Part shown: positions 9,673 through 18,567 of the stretch, piece after piece
Numbering within the stretch: the first letter of the stretch is position 1
How the letters are laid out: every line of letters begins with the position of its first letter
Assembly (NCBI GenBank): GCA_964391015.1
Contig: CAYMKU010000014.1
Coordinates: 1-64,000, forward strand
Length of the DNA stretch: 64,000 nucleotides
DNA from: XYD12-FULL-36-8 sp964391015
GTDB lineage: Bacteria > Bacteroidota > Ignavibacteria > Ignavibacteriales > Ignavibacteriaceae
Direction: 5' to 3'
Position numbers and translations under genes: made by a program
Notes under the pieces: generated by a model
Seen by the model: only the letters and a program-made list of their open reading frames with translations
Databases searched by the model: none
What the model was told of the DNA's origin: nothing

Positions 9673-11751
9673 ATGAAAAAATTAACTGCTACTTTTCTAT
9701 TCACATTCTTGGTGTGTTCAATTTCATTTGCACAACTAAGTGGGAGTTATTATATCCCGCAAGGTGCTAATCCGCAAGGTTATGCATCTTTAGTCGCAGC
9801 AATTACTGATTTGAACACAAATGGCTGCTCAGGAACAGTGTACTTTTACATTGATGGCGATTTATCAGAGATTGGAGCTAATGTTCTTATAACAAGAAGC
9901 GATTTAAATTCAACAAATAACCTTGTTATTAAACCTGCAACAGGCAAAACTCCAATTGTTACTTTTAGCGGTTGTACCGCTACTGCTGGTGCAACTCAAT
10001 ATACTGGTTTTGCTATGAGTGGAGCAGGATATGTTACTATTGACGGATCAAATACGGTTGGTGGTACAACAAAAGATCTAACGTTTAATATGAATGATGG
10101 AACAAACGGAAGGAATGTTATACAATTATTCGGTAATTGTGATAATGTACTAGTAAAAAATCTTAAGATTACTTACCAGTCACCAATGAGCACAGCAAAC
10201 TCGACTCGAGGTATTTATTTGAACGGTCAATCTTCAGGTGCGTGTGATAATTTTACAACAGATAATTGTAACATCGGTGATGCAACTTATACTCCTTACT
10301 ATGCATTAGGTATTACTGGATCTTCCGGTAGTTTAATTTATTGTACAAATATTACAATTAAAAATAGTAATCTTTATGGAAGAATTCGTCCAGTTTATTT
10401 CTTTTATGTTGGGACAACTGGTACAACTTCTGAAATTTCTGGAAATAATATTTATACTTATGGTGGAACGAATGCTACAACAACATACACTATTTTCTTT
10501 AATACCTGGGCAGGCACTGTTAATGTTTTCAAAAATAAGTTACCAACCATAACAACTAATAATACAGTAACCAGTGGTGTTTACGGAATAAGTGGTCTGA
10601 CTGCACAAACGGGAGCAACTTGTAATATTATTAATAATTTTATCGGTGGAGATTTATCTTTCATCGGAGCAGGGATTCCTGCCGTAATTTCATTAATGTA
10701 TTTACAAGACAATGGTATTTATAACGTTTACCATAATTCTTTCAATTATCCGAGTGTCTCAAATAACACTGAAAGATCATGCCTACATATAAGCGGTGCA
10801 TCAGCAAATGTCACTCTTAAGGACAACATACTTATTAATAACACTGATGCTACTAATGCATATTGCATTTGGAAATCAAATGGAACGCTTACTTCAGATT
10901 ATAATGATTTGTACGTATCTGGTTCTAATGCAAATGTTGGTTATGTTGGCGGTGCCGCTAAAAAACTATTATCAGATTGGCAAGGCGCTGGTTTTGGTTA
11001 TGATCCTAATTCAAAATCAGTGTCGGTAACTTTTCTATCTCCTCCTGATCTCCATTTATCAGGTGCATCCATCGGTGATCAAAATCTAAAAGGAACATTC
11101 CTTGCAGCCGTTACTGATGATATTGATGGTGACTTACGCCAATCATCACCACTTGGACCATACATGGGAGCTGATGAGAATAGCTATCCTCTCCCAATTG
11201 AGTTAAAATCATTCAGTGCAAATGTCAGTCAGAGCATAGTTGTTCTGAAATGGCAAACAATAAGTGAAGTCAATAGTTCTTCATTTCAAATTGAACGAAA
11301 ATCAGAGAATAATGATTGGTCAATACTTGGTGAGGTTACAGCATCTGGTAACAGTAATTCTCCAAAAGATTATAGTTACACCGACAAGAATATAACATCA
11401 GGTAAATATCAGTACCGTTTAAAAATGATTGATGCTGACGGAAGCTATCAATACAGTAATACAGTTGAAGTTGAAATCACTGCACCAAAAGAATTTACTC
11501 TCTCACAGAACTATCCAAATCCGTTCAATCCAACAACTCAAATTAATTACTCGTTAGCATTTGAAACAGATGTAAGATTAGATATTTATGCTGTAAATGG
11601 AGAGCTAGTGAGATCGTTAGTAAACGAAAAAAAATCTGCTGGTAATTATACAGTAGAATTCAATGCTTCTGAACTTGCAAGCGGAACTTATATATATAGA
11701 TTGGTTGCTAAGGACTTTATTCAAACCAAAAAAATGTTGCTCGTTAAATAA
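9673..11751 (+). CDS. T9SS-sorted right-handed beta-helix surface protein
   Basis: The protein has 692 residues with a signal peptide (MKKLTATFLFTFLVCSISFAQ, split here by its cleavage near FAQ). Residues about 25-500 have the repetitive Asn/Gly/Thr-rich pattern of parallel beta-helix proteins (NITIKNSNLYG, NVTLKDNILI). A beta-sandwich region follows (LPIELKSFSANV onward). The last 80 or so residues are a type A T9SS C-terminal domain: LSQNYPNPFNPTTQI, a GELVRSLV strand, GTYIYRL and a final KKMLLVK. This signature is very common in Ignavibacteria. Unlike four of its neighbours it carries no dockerin-like module, so the cluster uses at least two kinds of C-terminal module. The start follows GAGGG at 9664-9668. 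The binding target is unknown. A strong terminator follows. Confidence 0.85.
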   Translation: MKKLTATFLFTFLVCSISFAQLSGSYYIPQGANPQGYASLVAAITDLNTNGCSGTVYFYIDGDLSEIGANVLITRSDLNSTNNLVIKPATGKTPIVTFSGCTATAGATQYTGFAMSGAGYVTIDGSNTVGGTTKDLTFNMNDGTNGRNVIQLFGNCDNVLVKNLKITYQSPMSTANSTRGIYLNGQSSGACDNFTTDNCNIGDATYTPYYALGITGSSGSLIYCTNITIKNSNLYGRIRPVYFFYVGTTGTTSEISGNNIYTYGGTNATTTYTIFFNTWAGTVNVFKNKLPTITTNNTVTSGVYGISGLTAQTGATCNIINNFIGGDLSFIGAGIPAVISLMYLQDNGIYNVYHNSFNYPSVSNNTERSCLHISGASANVTLKDNILINNTDATNAYCIWKSNGTLTSDYNDLYVSGSNANVGYVGGAAKKLLSDWQGAGFGYDPNSKSVSVTFLSPPDLHLSGASIGDQNLKGTFLAAVTDDIDGDLRQSSPLGPYMGADENSYPLPIELKSFSANVSQSIVVLKWQTISEVNSSSFQIERKSENNDWSILGEVTASGNSNSPKDYSYTDKNITSGKYQYRLKMIDADGSYQYSNTVEVEITAPKEFTLSQNYPNPFNPTTQINYSLAFETDVRLDIYAVNGELVRSLVNEKKSAGNYTVEFNASELASGTYIYRLVAKDFIQTKKMLLVK

Positions 11752-11773
11752 TTCTATTGCAATATTGCTTCGC

Positions 11774-11803
11774 AAAGGCGGGCAAATTGCCCGCCTTTTT
11801 TAT
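11774..11803 (+). terminator. Rho-independent terminator
   Basis: AAAGGCGGGC pairs with GCCCGCCTTT around a short AAATT loop, and a run of T follows. It lies 23 bases after the stop codon of the T9SS beta-helix gene and separates it from the GH18 gene. Confidence 0.85.
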
Positions 11804-11846
11804 AATTTTGAACTAAATAATTTTACTAAAAATATTTACTGTTTAG

Positions 11847-14462
11847 ATGAAAACTTTTTGTACCATAATTTTTATACTGCATATTTTACTAAATGGATTT
11901 GCTCAAGAACGTAAATCTATTCATCAAATTCAATCGGAGTTTTACGACAAACATCCAGAATTGATAGGAAAAGAAGAAATAAAATATTTCAACCCTGATC
12001 CGGAATTACAGAAACCAGAAAGCTTATCAAAAATAATTTATGGATTTCATCCCTACTGGGTAAGCGATGCTACTGCATTGAATTATTATTATAGCTTACT
12101 TACACACGTAGCTTATTTCAGCGCTGAAGTTGATAACTCTGTTTCAACTACAGGTGGTTTTTCAACCACACGAAGCTGGGCTACAACTCAAGTTGTTAAC
12201 TACGTAAAAAATGCCGGAAAAAAGGTTCACCTGACTGTGACGATGTTTAGTAATCATTCTTACGTTCTGGGCAACAGCACATATAGACAAAATTTAGTGA
12301 ACAATATATTAACCCAAGTCCGATTAAGAAATGCTGACGGTGCATGTTTGAACTTCGAATCCATGTCTTCTTCCGTAGCAACCGATTTCAGAACATTCGT
12401 AAAATTACTAGGTGATTCTCTCCAAGCAAATTCTTTAGAATTAGCTTTGACCTTACCCGCAGTTGATTGGACATCTGCGATATTTACAAGTACATTTTTC
12501 TCAACGGTAAATTCTGTAGTGAATTATTATTTCCTCATGGCTTATGATTACTATTACAGTGGCAGTTCTACCGCTGGACCTGTTTCTCCTCTTACGTCTG
12601 GTACTTCAATTTATCATGATATGCGAAGTATTAATTCTTACTTATCCGCAGGAGCAACATCACAGCGACTTGTTGCAGGTTTTCCCTACTACGGATATGA
12701 TTGGCCCGTAACAAGCAGCTCACGTATGGCAAGCACTACCGGGACAGGTACGGCAAGAACTTTCGCTTATATACAGCCTGTAATTGATACAATGAGCTCA
12801 TCAAATAAATTTTTTGATGCAACTTATAATGTTCCTTGGTATCGTTATCAAAGCAGCGGAAATTGGCGGCAAACCTGGTACGATGACTCATTGAGCTTAT
12901 CAAAGAAATATGATTCAATTATTGTAAAGAATATTGCTGGAGTTGGAATGTGGGCTTTAGGATATGATGTCGGTTATAATAAACTTTGGGGAGCACTCAA
13001 AAATAAATTTGCTTCTATTCCCAATCCACTCTTCGTTAGTTTGGATGATTTTGAAAATGGAGTTGGACATTTTGATAAATCACCAACCTACAGCGGTTCA
13101 ACAATTGGAATTTCAACTTTATCAACTGCTGCACAAACAAAATATCATGCTAACAACGGTTGGGCCTCTCTTGAAGTAATTCTAAAAGACAATACTTCAA
13201 TATCAAGTGATTGGACGGTGCGGTTACTTTCGGGAACTGGATCCCAAGCAAATAATATAAACCTAAATTTCGCTGGCTACATAGGATTCTGGATGAAAAC
13301 TTCGACAGCACCTCCAAGTTCTCAAGTTGCTTTGACAATTGATGATGGTGCTGGTGGAACGGAACTTTCTCCTAAACTAAATGTAATTAACGATGGAAAT
13401 TGGAACTATTACCAATTTAATCTTCAAAGCACAGGGTGGTCAAGTTTTTCAGGAGGGAATGGAGTTATTAATGGTCCTTCTGTCACACTTGATGCAATAA
13501 TGTTTTATGCTCTAAATGCTTCACCAGATTGGACTATTTATATTGATGATGTAAATTATTTTCAGACAGTTGCAAATCCAACAACTTTTACTGCATTAGT
13601 GACAAGTCCTACAAATATTAATTTATCATTCACCCCAAACGCCAGCAACAACAACACAGTAATAGTGTGGAACAGCACAGGAATCTTCACTACACCGAGT
13701 GGCCCACCACCTTCGGTTGGAAGCTCTTTTGCAGGCGGAACTCTGTTATATAACGGAATTTCTACGCCACAAGTTCACTCTGGAATAATTCCATCAACGC
13801 AATATTATTATAAAGCTTTTTCGTATAATGGTTCTGAATACTCCCCTGGTATTTCTCAAACTGCAACCACTTTCGCACCGTTTACATTAAATTTAACAGC
13901 TCTAATCGAAGGATTCTACGATAGTAATATCAATAATATGGTTTCTGACACCATAACAGTTGAACTAAGAAATACAACTTCACCGTTTGAAATTGTTGAG
14001 CAAAAGAAAATGGTACTAAATAATTCTGGATTGGGAGTCGAAAATTTTATTTTAACAAACAACGCTGTTGCCTATTTTCTAGTCGTCAAGCATCGTAATA
14101 GTATAGAAACTTGGAGTAAATCGGGACAAATATTTACCTCAGGAATAATGAATTATAATTTTACCACGGATTCGGCAAAAGCATATGGTGACAATCTCAA
14201 GAAGAAAGGAACAAAATGGTGCATATACAGTGGAGATGTAAACAGTGATGAATTTATTGATGGTTCTGATGTATCAGATTGCTTTAACAATGCTCTAGAA
14301 GGACAATCAGGTTATGTACTGGCTGACCTAACGGGTGACGATTTTGTAGATGGAACTGATGTGACTATCGCATTTAACAACAGCGATTTAGGAATTGGTG
14401 CATCGTATCCCTCAATGAAAATAATTGAAATAAAAAAGGAAAAATTGAATAATAATTATTGA
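11847..14462 (+). CDS. Secreted GH18 family protein with CBM-like, FN3 and dockerin-like modules
   Basis: The protein has 871 residues with a signal peptide ending near NGFAQ. Residues about 55-390 form a glycoside hydrolase 18 barrel: YGFHPYWV at the first strand, KVHLTVTMFS, the active-site strand DGACLNFES near 163-171, MAYDYYYSG near 230 and GVGMWALGYD near the end. GH18 normally has DGxDxDxE; here the final glutamate is kept but the aspartate two places before it is asparagine and the one before that is cysteine, so activity may be altered. Residues about 396-575 are the CBM-like domain shared with the amidase at 6424 (WSSFSGGNGVINGP). An FN3-like domain spans 576-676, and the dockerin-like module 678-855 (DVNSDEFIDGSD, DLTGDDFVDGTD). 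A 16-residue lysine-rich tail follows the module, unlike the other three members. Chitin or peptidoglycan glycan is the likely substrate class. Confidence 0.82.
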   Translation: MKTFCTIIFILHILLNGFAQERKSIHQIQSEFYDKHPELIGKEEIKYFNPDPELQKPESLSKIIYGFHPYWVSDATALNYYYSLLTHVAYFSAEVDNSVSTTGGFSTTRSWATTQVVNYVKNAGKKVHLTVTMFSNHSYVLGNSTYRQNLVNNILTQVRLRNADGACLNFESMSSSVATDFRTFVKLLGDSLQANSLELALTLPAVDWTSAIFTSTFFSTVNSVVNYYFLMAYDYYYSGSSTAGPVSPLTSGTSIYHDMRSINSYLSAGATSQRLVAGFPYYGYDWPVTSSSRMASTTGTGTARTFAYIQPVIDTMSSSNKFFDATYNVPWYRYQSSGNWRQTWYDDSLSLSKKYDSIIVKNIAGVGMWALGYDVGYNKLWGALKNKFASIPNPLFVSLDDFENGVGHFDKSPTYSGSTIGISTLSTAAQTKYHANNGWASLEVILKDNTSISSDWTVRLLSGTGSQANNINLNFAGYIGFWMKTSTAPPSSQVALTIDDGAGGTELSPKLNVINDGNWNYYQFNLQSTGWSSFSGGNGVINGPSVTLDAIMFYALNASPDWTIYIDDVNYFQTVANPTTFTALVTSPTNINLSFTPNASNNNTVIVWNSTGIFTTPSGPPPSVGSSFAGGTLLYNGISTPQVHSGIIPSTQYYYKAFSYNGSEYSPGISQTATTFAPFTLNLTALIEGFYDSNINNMVSDTITVELRNTTSPFEIVEQKKMVLNNSGLGVENFILTNNAVAYFLVVKHRNSIETWSKSGQIFTSGIMNYNFTTDSAKAYGDNLKKKGTKWCIYSGDVNSDEFIDGSDVSDCFNNALEGQSGYVLADLTGDDFVDGTDVTIAFNNSDLGIGASYPSMKIIEIKKEKLNNNY

Positions 14463-14501
14463 CTGTAAGGCAATAGGATTGATCATTAATATTAGATTTT
14501 G

Positions 14502-14574
<73 letters not shown>

Positions 14575-14660
14575 AGCAAAGAATAAACTTTTTATTTTGG
14601 TAAAGTTAAATAACTAATTTAATTTTGTCAAAGAAAATCAATTGATAGTTTTTTAATTAA

Positions 14661-15092
14661 ATGCTGACTAATAATATCAAAGTAAAATACTATTTCAGTA
14701 CATTTCTAAATCAATTCGTCATAGCTACTTTTCTTTTTTCACTCTTCTCTTGTGATGATACTCTTACCGTAGAAGACATTGATAAAAAACCCATACCTGC
14801 TGTAAATGTCAGATTCTCTGAGAATATTTATCCAATTCTGAATATTAAGTGCAATAGTTCTGGTTGTCATAATGATGAAAGTCGAGCAGGCAATATAAGT
14901 TTGACTACATGGTCAAATGTAACAGATCCAAGAATTATTGTTAAAGGAGACACTACCACCAGTGTTTTAGTTTGGTCTATTACAAAAATTCCTGGTGCTA
15001 AATGGATGCCTCCAAATAATTTCCCACCATTAACTCCCGAACAAATAAGAGGGATAAAAACATGGATCCAAGAGGGAGCACTGAATAACTAA
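14661..15092 (+). CDS. Lipoprotein with a cytochrome c-like haem motif
   Basis: The protein has 143 residues. The N-terminus has a hydrophobic segment followed by a lipobox, LFSC near residue 30, so it is probably a lipoprotein. The motif CNSSGCH has four residues between the cysteines; this CX4CH form is seen in the planctomycete-type cytochrome c family (PF07635-like). A methionine in KWMPPNNFPPL about 45 residues later could be the distal haem ligand, and the ending LTPEQIRGIKTWIQEGA is typical of that family. It is probably an electron-transfer or sensing protein on the cell surface or in the periplasm. It stands alone, so its partner is unknown. Confidence 0.65.
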   Translation: MLTNNIKVKYYFSTFLNQFVIATFLFSLFSCDDTLTVEDIDKKPIPAVNVRFSENIYPILNIKCNSSGCHNDESRAGNISLTTWSNVTDPRIIVKGDTTTSVLVWSITKIPGAKWMPPNNFPPLTPEQIRGIKTWIQEGALNN

Positions 15093-15101
15093 ATGTGGTT
15101 T

Positions 15102-16091
15102 TTACAACCATTTCATTTGTTTGTACCAGTCCACAGTTCGCTTAATTCCTTCTTCAAGAGAAATTTTTTGGCGATAATTCAAATCACGAATTGCTTTCCT
15201 TGTATCGCAAATCCAGGCAGATTGAGTAATATCCTTTGCTTTTTCAATGTTTAAAGTTGTTGGTTTTTTACTAAACAATGAAAGAAACTGAGCAATTACA
15301 GCAACCACATATACTATCAAATGAGGAACGGAAACTTTGATAGGTTTTTTCTTCATAACTTTCGAAGTTACATTTCCAACTTCGTCCCAAGAGTAATATT
15401 TTTCTGAACTGATAAAATATGTTTGTCCTGTCGATTTTTCACTAATTGCAGCGAGGTAAAACCCTTCAACTAAATCAGTTACATGAATTAAGCTAATTAT
15501 TTTTTTATTAAATCCTATTGTAGCCATAAGACCATTTTTAAAGGTTTGGAAGAAAATAAAAATCTCAGTATCTCTTTCTCCATAAACCGCTGGTGCACGA
15601 CATATAGTTATCGGCAATCTATTCATATATGAACAAGCAAGTTGCTCCTGAGCCAGCTTACTTCTGCCATATGTTGTAATTGGATTACACGGTGAACTTT
15701 CATCTAATGGTTTTCCCTCAACAGTAGGTCCAGAAACAGTAAGACTGCTAACAATTATTATTTTTTTTATAGTTGCAGTATTTGCTATTGCTGCTTCTAG
15801 AACTACCCTTGTTGCATCAACATTTCCGTGAAAATATCCATCAGGTGTTTTTGATTTTACTACTCCTGCGACGTGATAAATATAATCTACGCCATCAAAA
15901 ACTACTTTCAAACTATCCATATCGAATAGCCCGCAATTAAAGATTTTGACATCTTTGCCTTTCAGCCATTTTAAGTCGCTGCTTTTTCTAACAAGACACC
16001 TTACTTCATATTTTTTTTCAAGAAGAAAATCTACTAGATGACTGCCAACAAAACCATTAGCACCTGTTACTACTGCAATATTAGAACTCAT
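15102..16091 (-). CDS. cerR: NAD-dependent epimerase/dehydratase family protein, CerR-like ketosphinganine/ceramide reductase candidate
   Basis: The protein has 329 residues, typical for an extended short-chain dehydrogenase. TGANGFVGSHL near residues 9-19 is the Rossmann nucleotide-binding loop, VSSLTVSG holds the catalytic serine/threonine region, and YGRSK near 146-150 is the YxxxK catalytic pair. It is divergent from the serine palmitoyltransferase-like gene at 16212, which is followed by a GNAT-type acyltransferase. In Caulobacter, an SDR of this family (CerR), Spt and a GNAT-like ceramide synthase make ceramide together. I therefore infer that this enzyme reduces the 3-keto group of the sphingoid product. 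Sequence alone would only support an NAD-dependent epimerase or reductase; the specific role rests on the gene neighbourhood. Confidence 0.6.
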   Translation of the reverse strand: MSSNIAVVTGANGFVGSHLVDFLLEKKYEVRCLVRKSSDLKWLKGKDVKIFNCGLFDMDSLKVVFDGVDYIYHVAGVVKSKTPDGYFHGNVDATRVVLEAAIANTATIKKIIIVSSLTVSGPTVEGKPLDESSPCNPITTYGRSKLAQEQLACSYMNRLPITICRAPAVYGERDTEIFIFFQTFKNGLMATIGFNKKIISLIHVTDLVEGFYLAAISEKSTGQTYFISSEKYYSWDEVGNVTSKVMKKKPIKVSVPHLIVYVVAVIAQFLSLFSKKPTTLNIEKAKDITQSAWICDTRKAIRDLNYRQKISLEEGIKRTVDWYKQMKWL

Positions 16092-16211
16092 ATTTGAAGA
16101 TTTATTTGTTTTTAAAATGATTATATATAGATTTCAATTCGAAAATTAAGAAATAATCACATCATTTTTGAAGCTCATCCTTTAAAATAAAATTTAACCT
16201 GGGAGGTATTT

Positions 16212-17402
16212 TTGGATTTATTTAGTAAATGTTACGACTTTACCAGAGCAGACGAAATCAAAAAAACAGGTCTTTACCCTTATTTCCGAGCAATTGAAGA
16301 AAATGAAGGTCCTGTTGTTCAAATTGAAGGTAAAAAAGTTATTATGGCGGGTTCTAATAATTACTTAGGACTAACTGCACATCCAAAAGTGAAAGAAGCT
16401 GCTATTAAGGCAGTTGAAAAATATGGAACAGGTTGTTCGGGTTCACGTTATTTAACTGGAACTCTTGATCTTCACATTGAACTGGAACAAAGACTTGCAA
16501 AATTTTTCAACAAAGAGGCAGTATTGCTTTTTAGTACCGGATATCAAACGGCACAAGGAATAATACCTACTCTTGTTCAACGAGGTGATTATATTGTTTC
16601 AGACAAAGATAATCATGCATGTATCGTTGCTGGAAACCTAATGGCAAAAGGAGCAATGGCAGAGTTTGTAAGATACAAGCACAACGATATGGCAGATTTA
16701 GAACGGGTTATTCAAAAACTGCCCATAGGCGCTGGAAAGTTAATCGTTAGTGACGGAGTTTTCAGTACAGGCGGAGAGATTGTTGATTTACCAAAATTAA
16801 ATAAAATTGCCAAAGAATATAAAGCAAGAATATTGATAGACGATGCTCATTCCGTAGGTGTTATTGGAAAAGGTGGAAGAGGAACTGCAAGTGAATTCAA
16901 CCTTGAAAATGAAATTGATCTAACAATGGGAACATTCAGTAAAACTTTTGCTTCGCTTGGAGGATTTGTTGCTGGAGAAGAAAGAGTAATAAATTACATT
17001 AAGCACTTTGCTCCTGCATTAATTTTCAGCGCATCGCCTACCCCTGCTGCCGTTGCGGCTGCGTTAGCAGCACTGGATATTCTTGAAGCTCACCCTGAGT
17101 TAGTTACTAAGCTTGTCGGAAATGCAACAAAAATAAGAAATGCATTTAAGGAATCTGGTTTTAATGTCGTTGAAGGAAGAACTGCAATTGTTCCTGTAAT
17201 TGTTGGTGATGATGGTCTTGCATTTAAAATGTGGCGTATGCTCTATGATGCTGGCTTATTCGTTAATGTTTTTATTTCACCTGGTGTCCCCCCCGGAAGA
17301 CAAATGATGAGAACAAGTTATATGGCAGCACACGAAGAATCCCATTTAAATCGAATCATTGAAATATTTAGTGACGTCGGTAAAAAGTTGGGAATTATCT
17401 AA
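16212..17402 (+). CDS. spt: Serine palmitoyltransferase-like alpha-oxoamine synthase
   Basis: The protein has 396 residues and belongs to the PLP-dependent alpha-oxoamine synthase family (Spt, Kbl, BioF, HemA). Clear family blocks are GLYPYFRAIE, MAGSNNYLGL, YGTGCSGSRYLTGT, DDAHSVGVIG (PLP-ring aspartate) and GTFSKTFASLGGF with the Schiff-base lysine at residue 244. The N-terminal GLYPYFR and MADLERV blocks resemble Bacteroides-type serine palmitoyltransferases more than BioF or Kbl. It would condense serine with a long-chain acyl thioester to 3-ketosphinganine in the cytosol. The start is a TTG, fixed by GGGAGG at 16201-16206, five bases upstream. The next gene starts 34 bases downstream on the same strand, so the two are probably cotranscribed. 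Kbl remains the main alternative. Confidence 0.75.
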   Translation: MDLFSKCYDFTRADEIKKTGLYPYFRAIEENEGPVVQIEGKKVIMAGSNNYLGLTAHPKVKEAAIKAVEKYGTGCSGSRYLTGTLDLHIELEQRLAKFFNKEAVLLFSTGYQTAQGIIPTLVQRGDYIVSDKDNHACIVAGNLMAKGAMAEFVRYKHNDMADLERVIQKLPIGAGKLIVSDGVFSTGGEIVDLPKLNKIAKEYKARILIDDAHSVGVIGKGGRGTASEFNLENEIDLTMGTFSKTFASLGGFVAGEERVINYIKHFAPALIFSASPTPAAVAAALAALDILEAHPELVTKLVGNATKIRNAFKESGFNVVEGRTAIVPVIVGDDGLAFKMWRMLYDAGLFVNVFISPGVPPGRQMMRTSYMAAHEESHLNRIIEIFSDVGKKLGII

Positions 17403-17436
17403 CTCAAAGTTTTGATTAATCATTTGGCAAATAATA

Positions 17437-18555
17437 ATGAATATTGAGATTATTAAGGTATCTTCAAAAAAGGATTTAATGCGTTTTATTAAATCGCAAT
17501 GGAAGATATATGATTCGGATCCGACTTGGGTTCCACCACCCATCATGGATAGGAAAAAACTTCTCAGCACTAAAAAAAATCCATTCTACAAACATGCCGA
17601 AATACAATTATTCCTAGCCAAAAAGAATGGTGAAATTGTTGGTAGAATTGCAGCTATCAAAAATGATCTTCATAACCAACATCATAATGATAAAGTTGGA
17701 TTTTTTGGTTTCTTTGAAAGCATAAATGATCAGGAAGTAGCCGATGTATTATTCGATTCAGCAAAACAATGGCTTTCTCAAAAAGGATTAGATAGAATGC
17801 GTGGACCAGCCAATCCTTCGAGCAATGATGAGTATGGACTTTTGGTTGATGGATTTGATGATTCACCAAGAATTTTAATGACTTACAATCCTAAATACTA
17901 CATAAATCTTTGCGAAAATTATGGATTTGTTAAGGCAAAAGATTTAAATGCATTTAAACTCGAAACTGATAAAGTTTTGGCTTCCGAAAAATTGAAACGT
18001 GTTGCTGAAATAGCCCAACAGCGAGCCGGGTTGAAAATTACCCAACTCGATATGAAAAATTTCAACTCAGAATTAGAAAAAGTAAAGTACGTTTATAATA
18101 AAGCATGGGCACCAAATTGGGGCTTTGTACCGATGACCGATGAAGAAATTAATGCTATGGCAAAAGATTTAAAAACAATTGTCGAACCTTCTTTGGTTTT
18201 ATTTGGTGAGATTGATAAAAAGATTATTGGATTTGCCCTGGTCCTTTTGGATTATAATTCCATATTTAAAGAGATGAATGGCCGTCTGTTTCCATTTGGT
18301 ATTATTAAACTCCTGACTCAAAAAAGAAAAATAAAATGGTCGAGAATCATTACTCTGGGAATTGTTCCAGAATATCAAAAACGTGGCTTGGATGCTGTTT
18401 TTTATTATGAAATTGTTAAACGCTGTGCTAAGTTAAATATTTTCTTAGGGGAAGCAAGTTGGGTTTTAGAAGATAATGATATGATGAATCGTGGGTTAGA
18501 AGTATTGAATGCTCATCCCTACAAAAAATACCGTATTTACGAAATACAAATCTGA
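17437..18555 (+). CDS. GNAT-fold N-acyltransferase, candidate bacterial ceramide synthase (bCerS-like)
   Basis: The protein has 372 residues and shows an acyl-CoA N-acyltransferase type sequence: QLFLAKKNGEIVGRIAAIKN near 55-75, RMRGPANPSSNDEYGLLVDG near 118-138, and the late GNAT-like acyl-donor strand ITLGIVPEYQKRGLDAVFY near 305-324. The family is widespread in Bacteroidota and usually unnamed. It lies 34 bases after the Spt-like gene. In Caulobacter a protein of this general type N-acylates the sphingoid base (bCerS), and the three-gene combination here supports that role. The assignment is inference from family type and synteny; the residues seen do not fix the substrate. No transmembrane segment is evident, so it would act in the cytosol or at the inner face of the membrane. 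Confidence 0.6.
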   Translation: MNIEIIKVSSKKDLMRFIKSQWKIYDSDPTWVPPPIMDRKKLLSTKKNPFYKHAEIQLFLAKKNGEIVGRIAAIKNDLHNQHHNDKVGFFGFFESINDQEVADVLFDSAKQWLSQKGLDRMRGPANPSSNDEYGLLVDGFDDSPRILMTYNPKYYINLCENYGFVKAKDLNAFKLETDKVLASEKLKRVAEIAQQRAGLKITQLDMKNFNSELEKVKYVYNKAWAPNWGFVPMTDEEINAMAKDLKTIVEPSLVLFGEIDKKIIGFALVLLDYNSIFKEMNGRLFPFGIIKLLTQKRKIKWSRIITLGIVPEYQKRGLDAVFYYEIVKRCAKLNIFLGEASWVLEDNDMMNRGLEVLNAHPYKKYRIYEIQI

Positions 18556-18567
18556 ACCTACTAACAG

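Noticed and set aside
16212..17402. Biotin synthesis enzyme BioF
   Set aside because: No bio genes are near, and the N-terminal blocks plus the reductase and acyltransferase neighbours fit serine palmitoyltransferase better. Not fully excluded.
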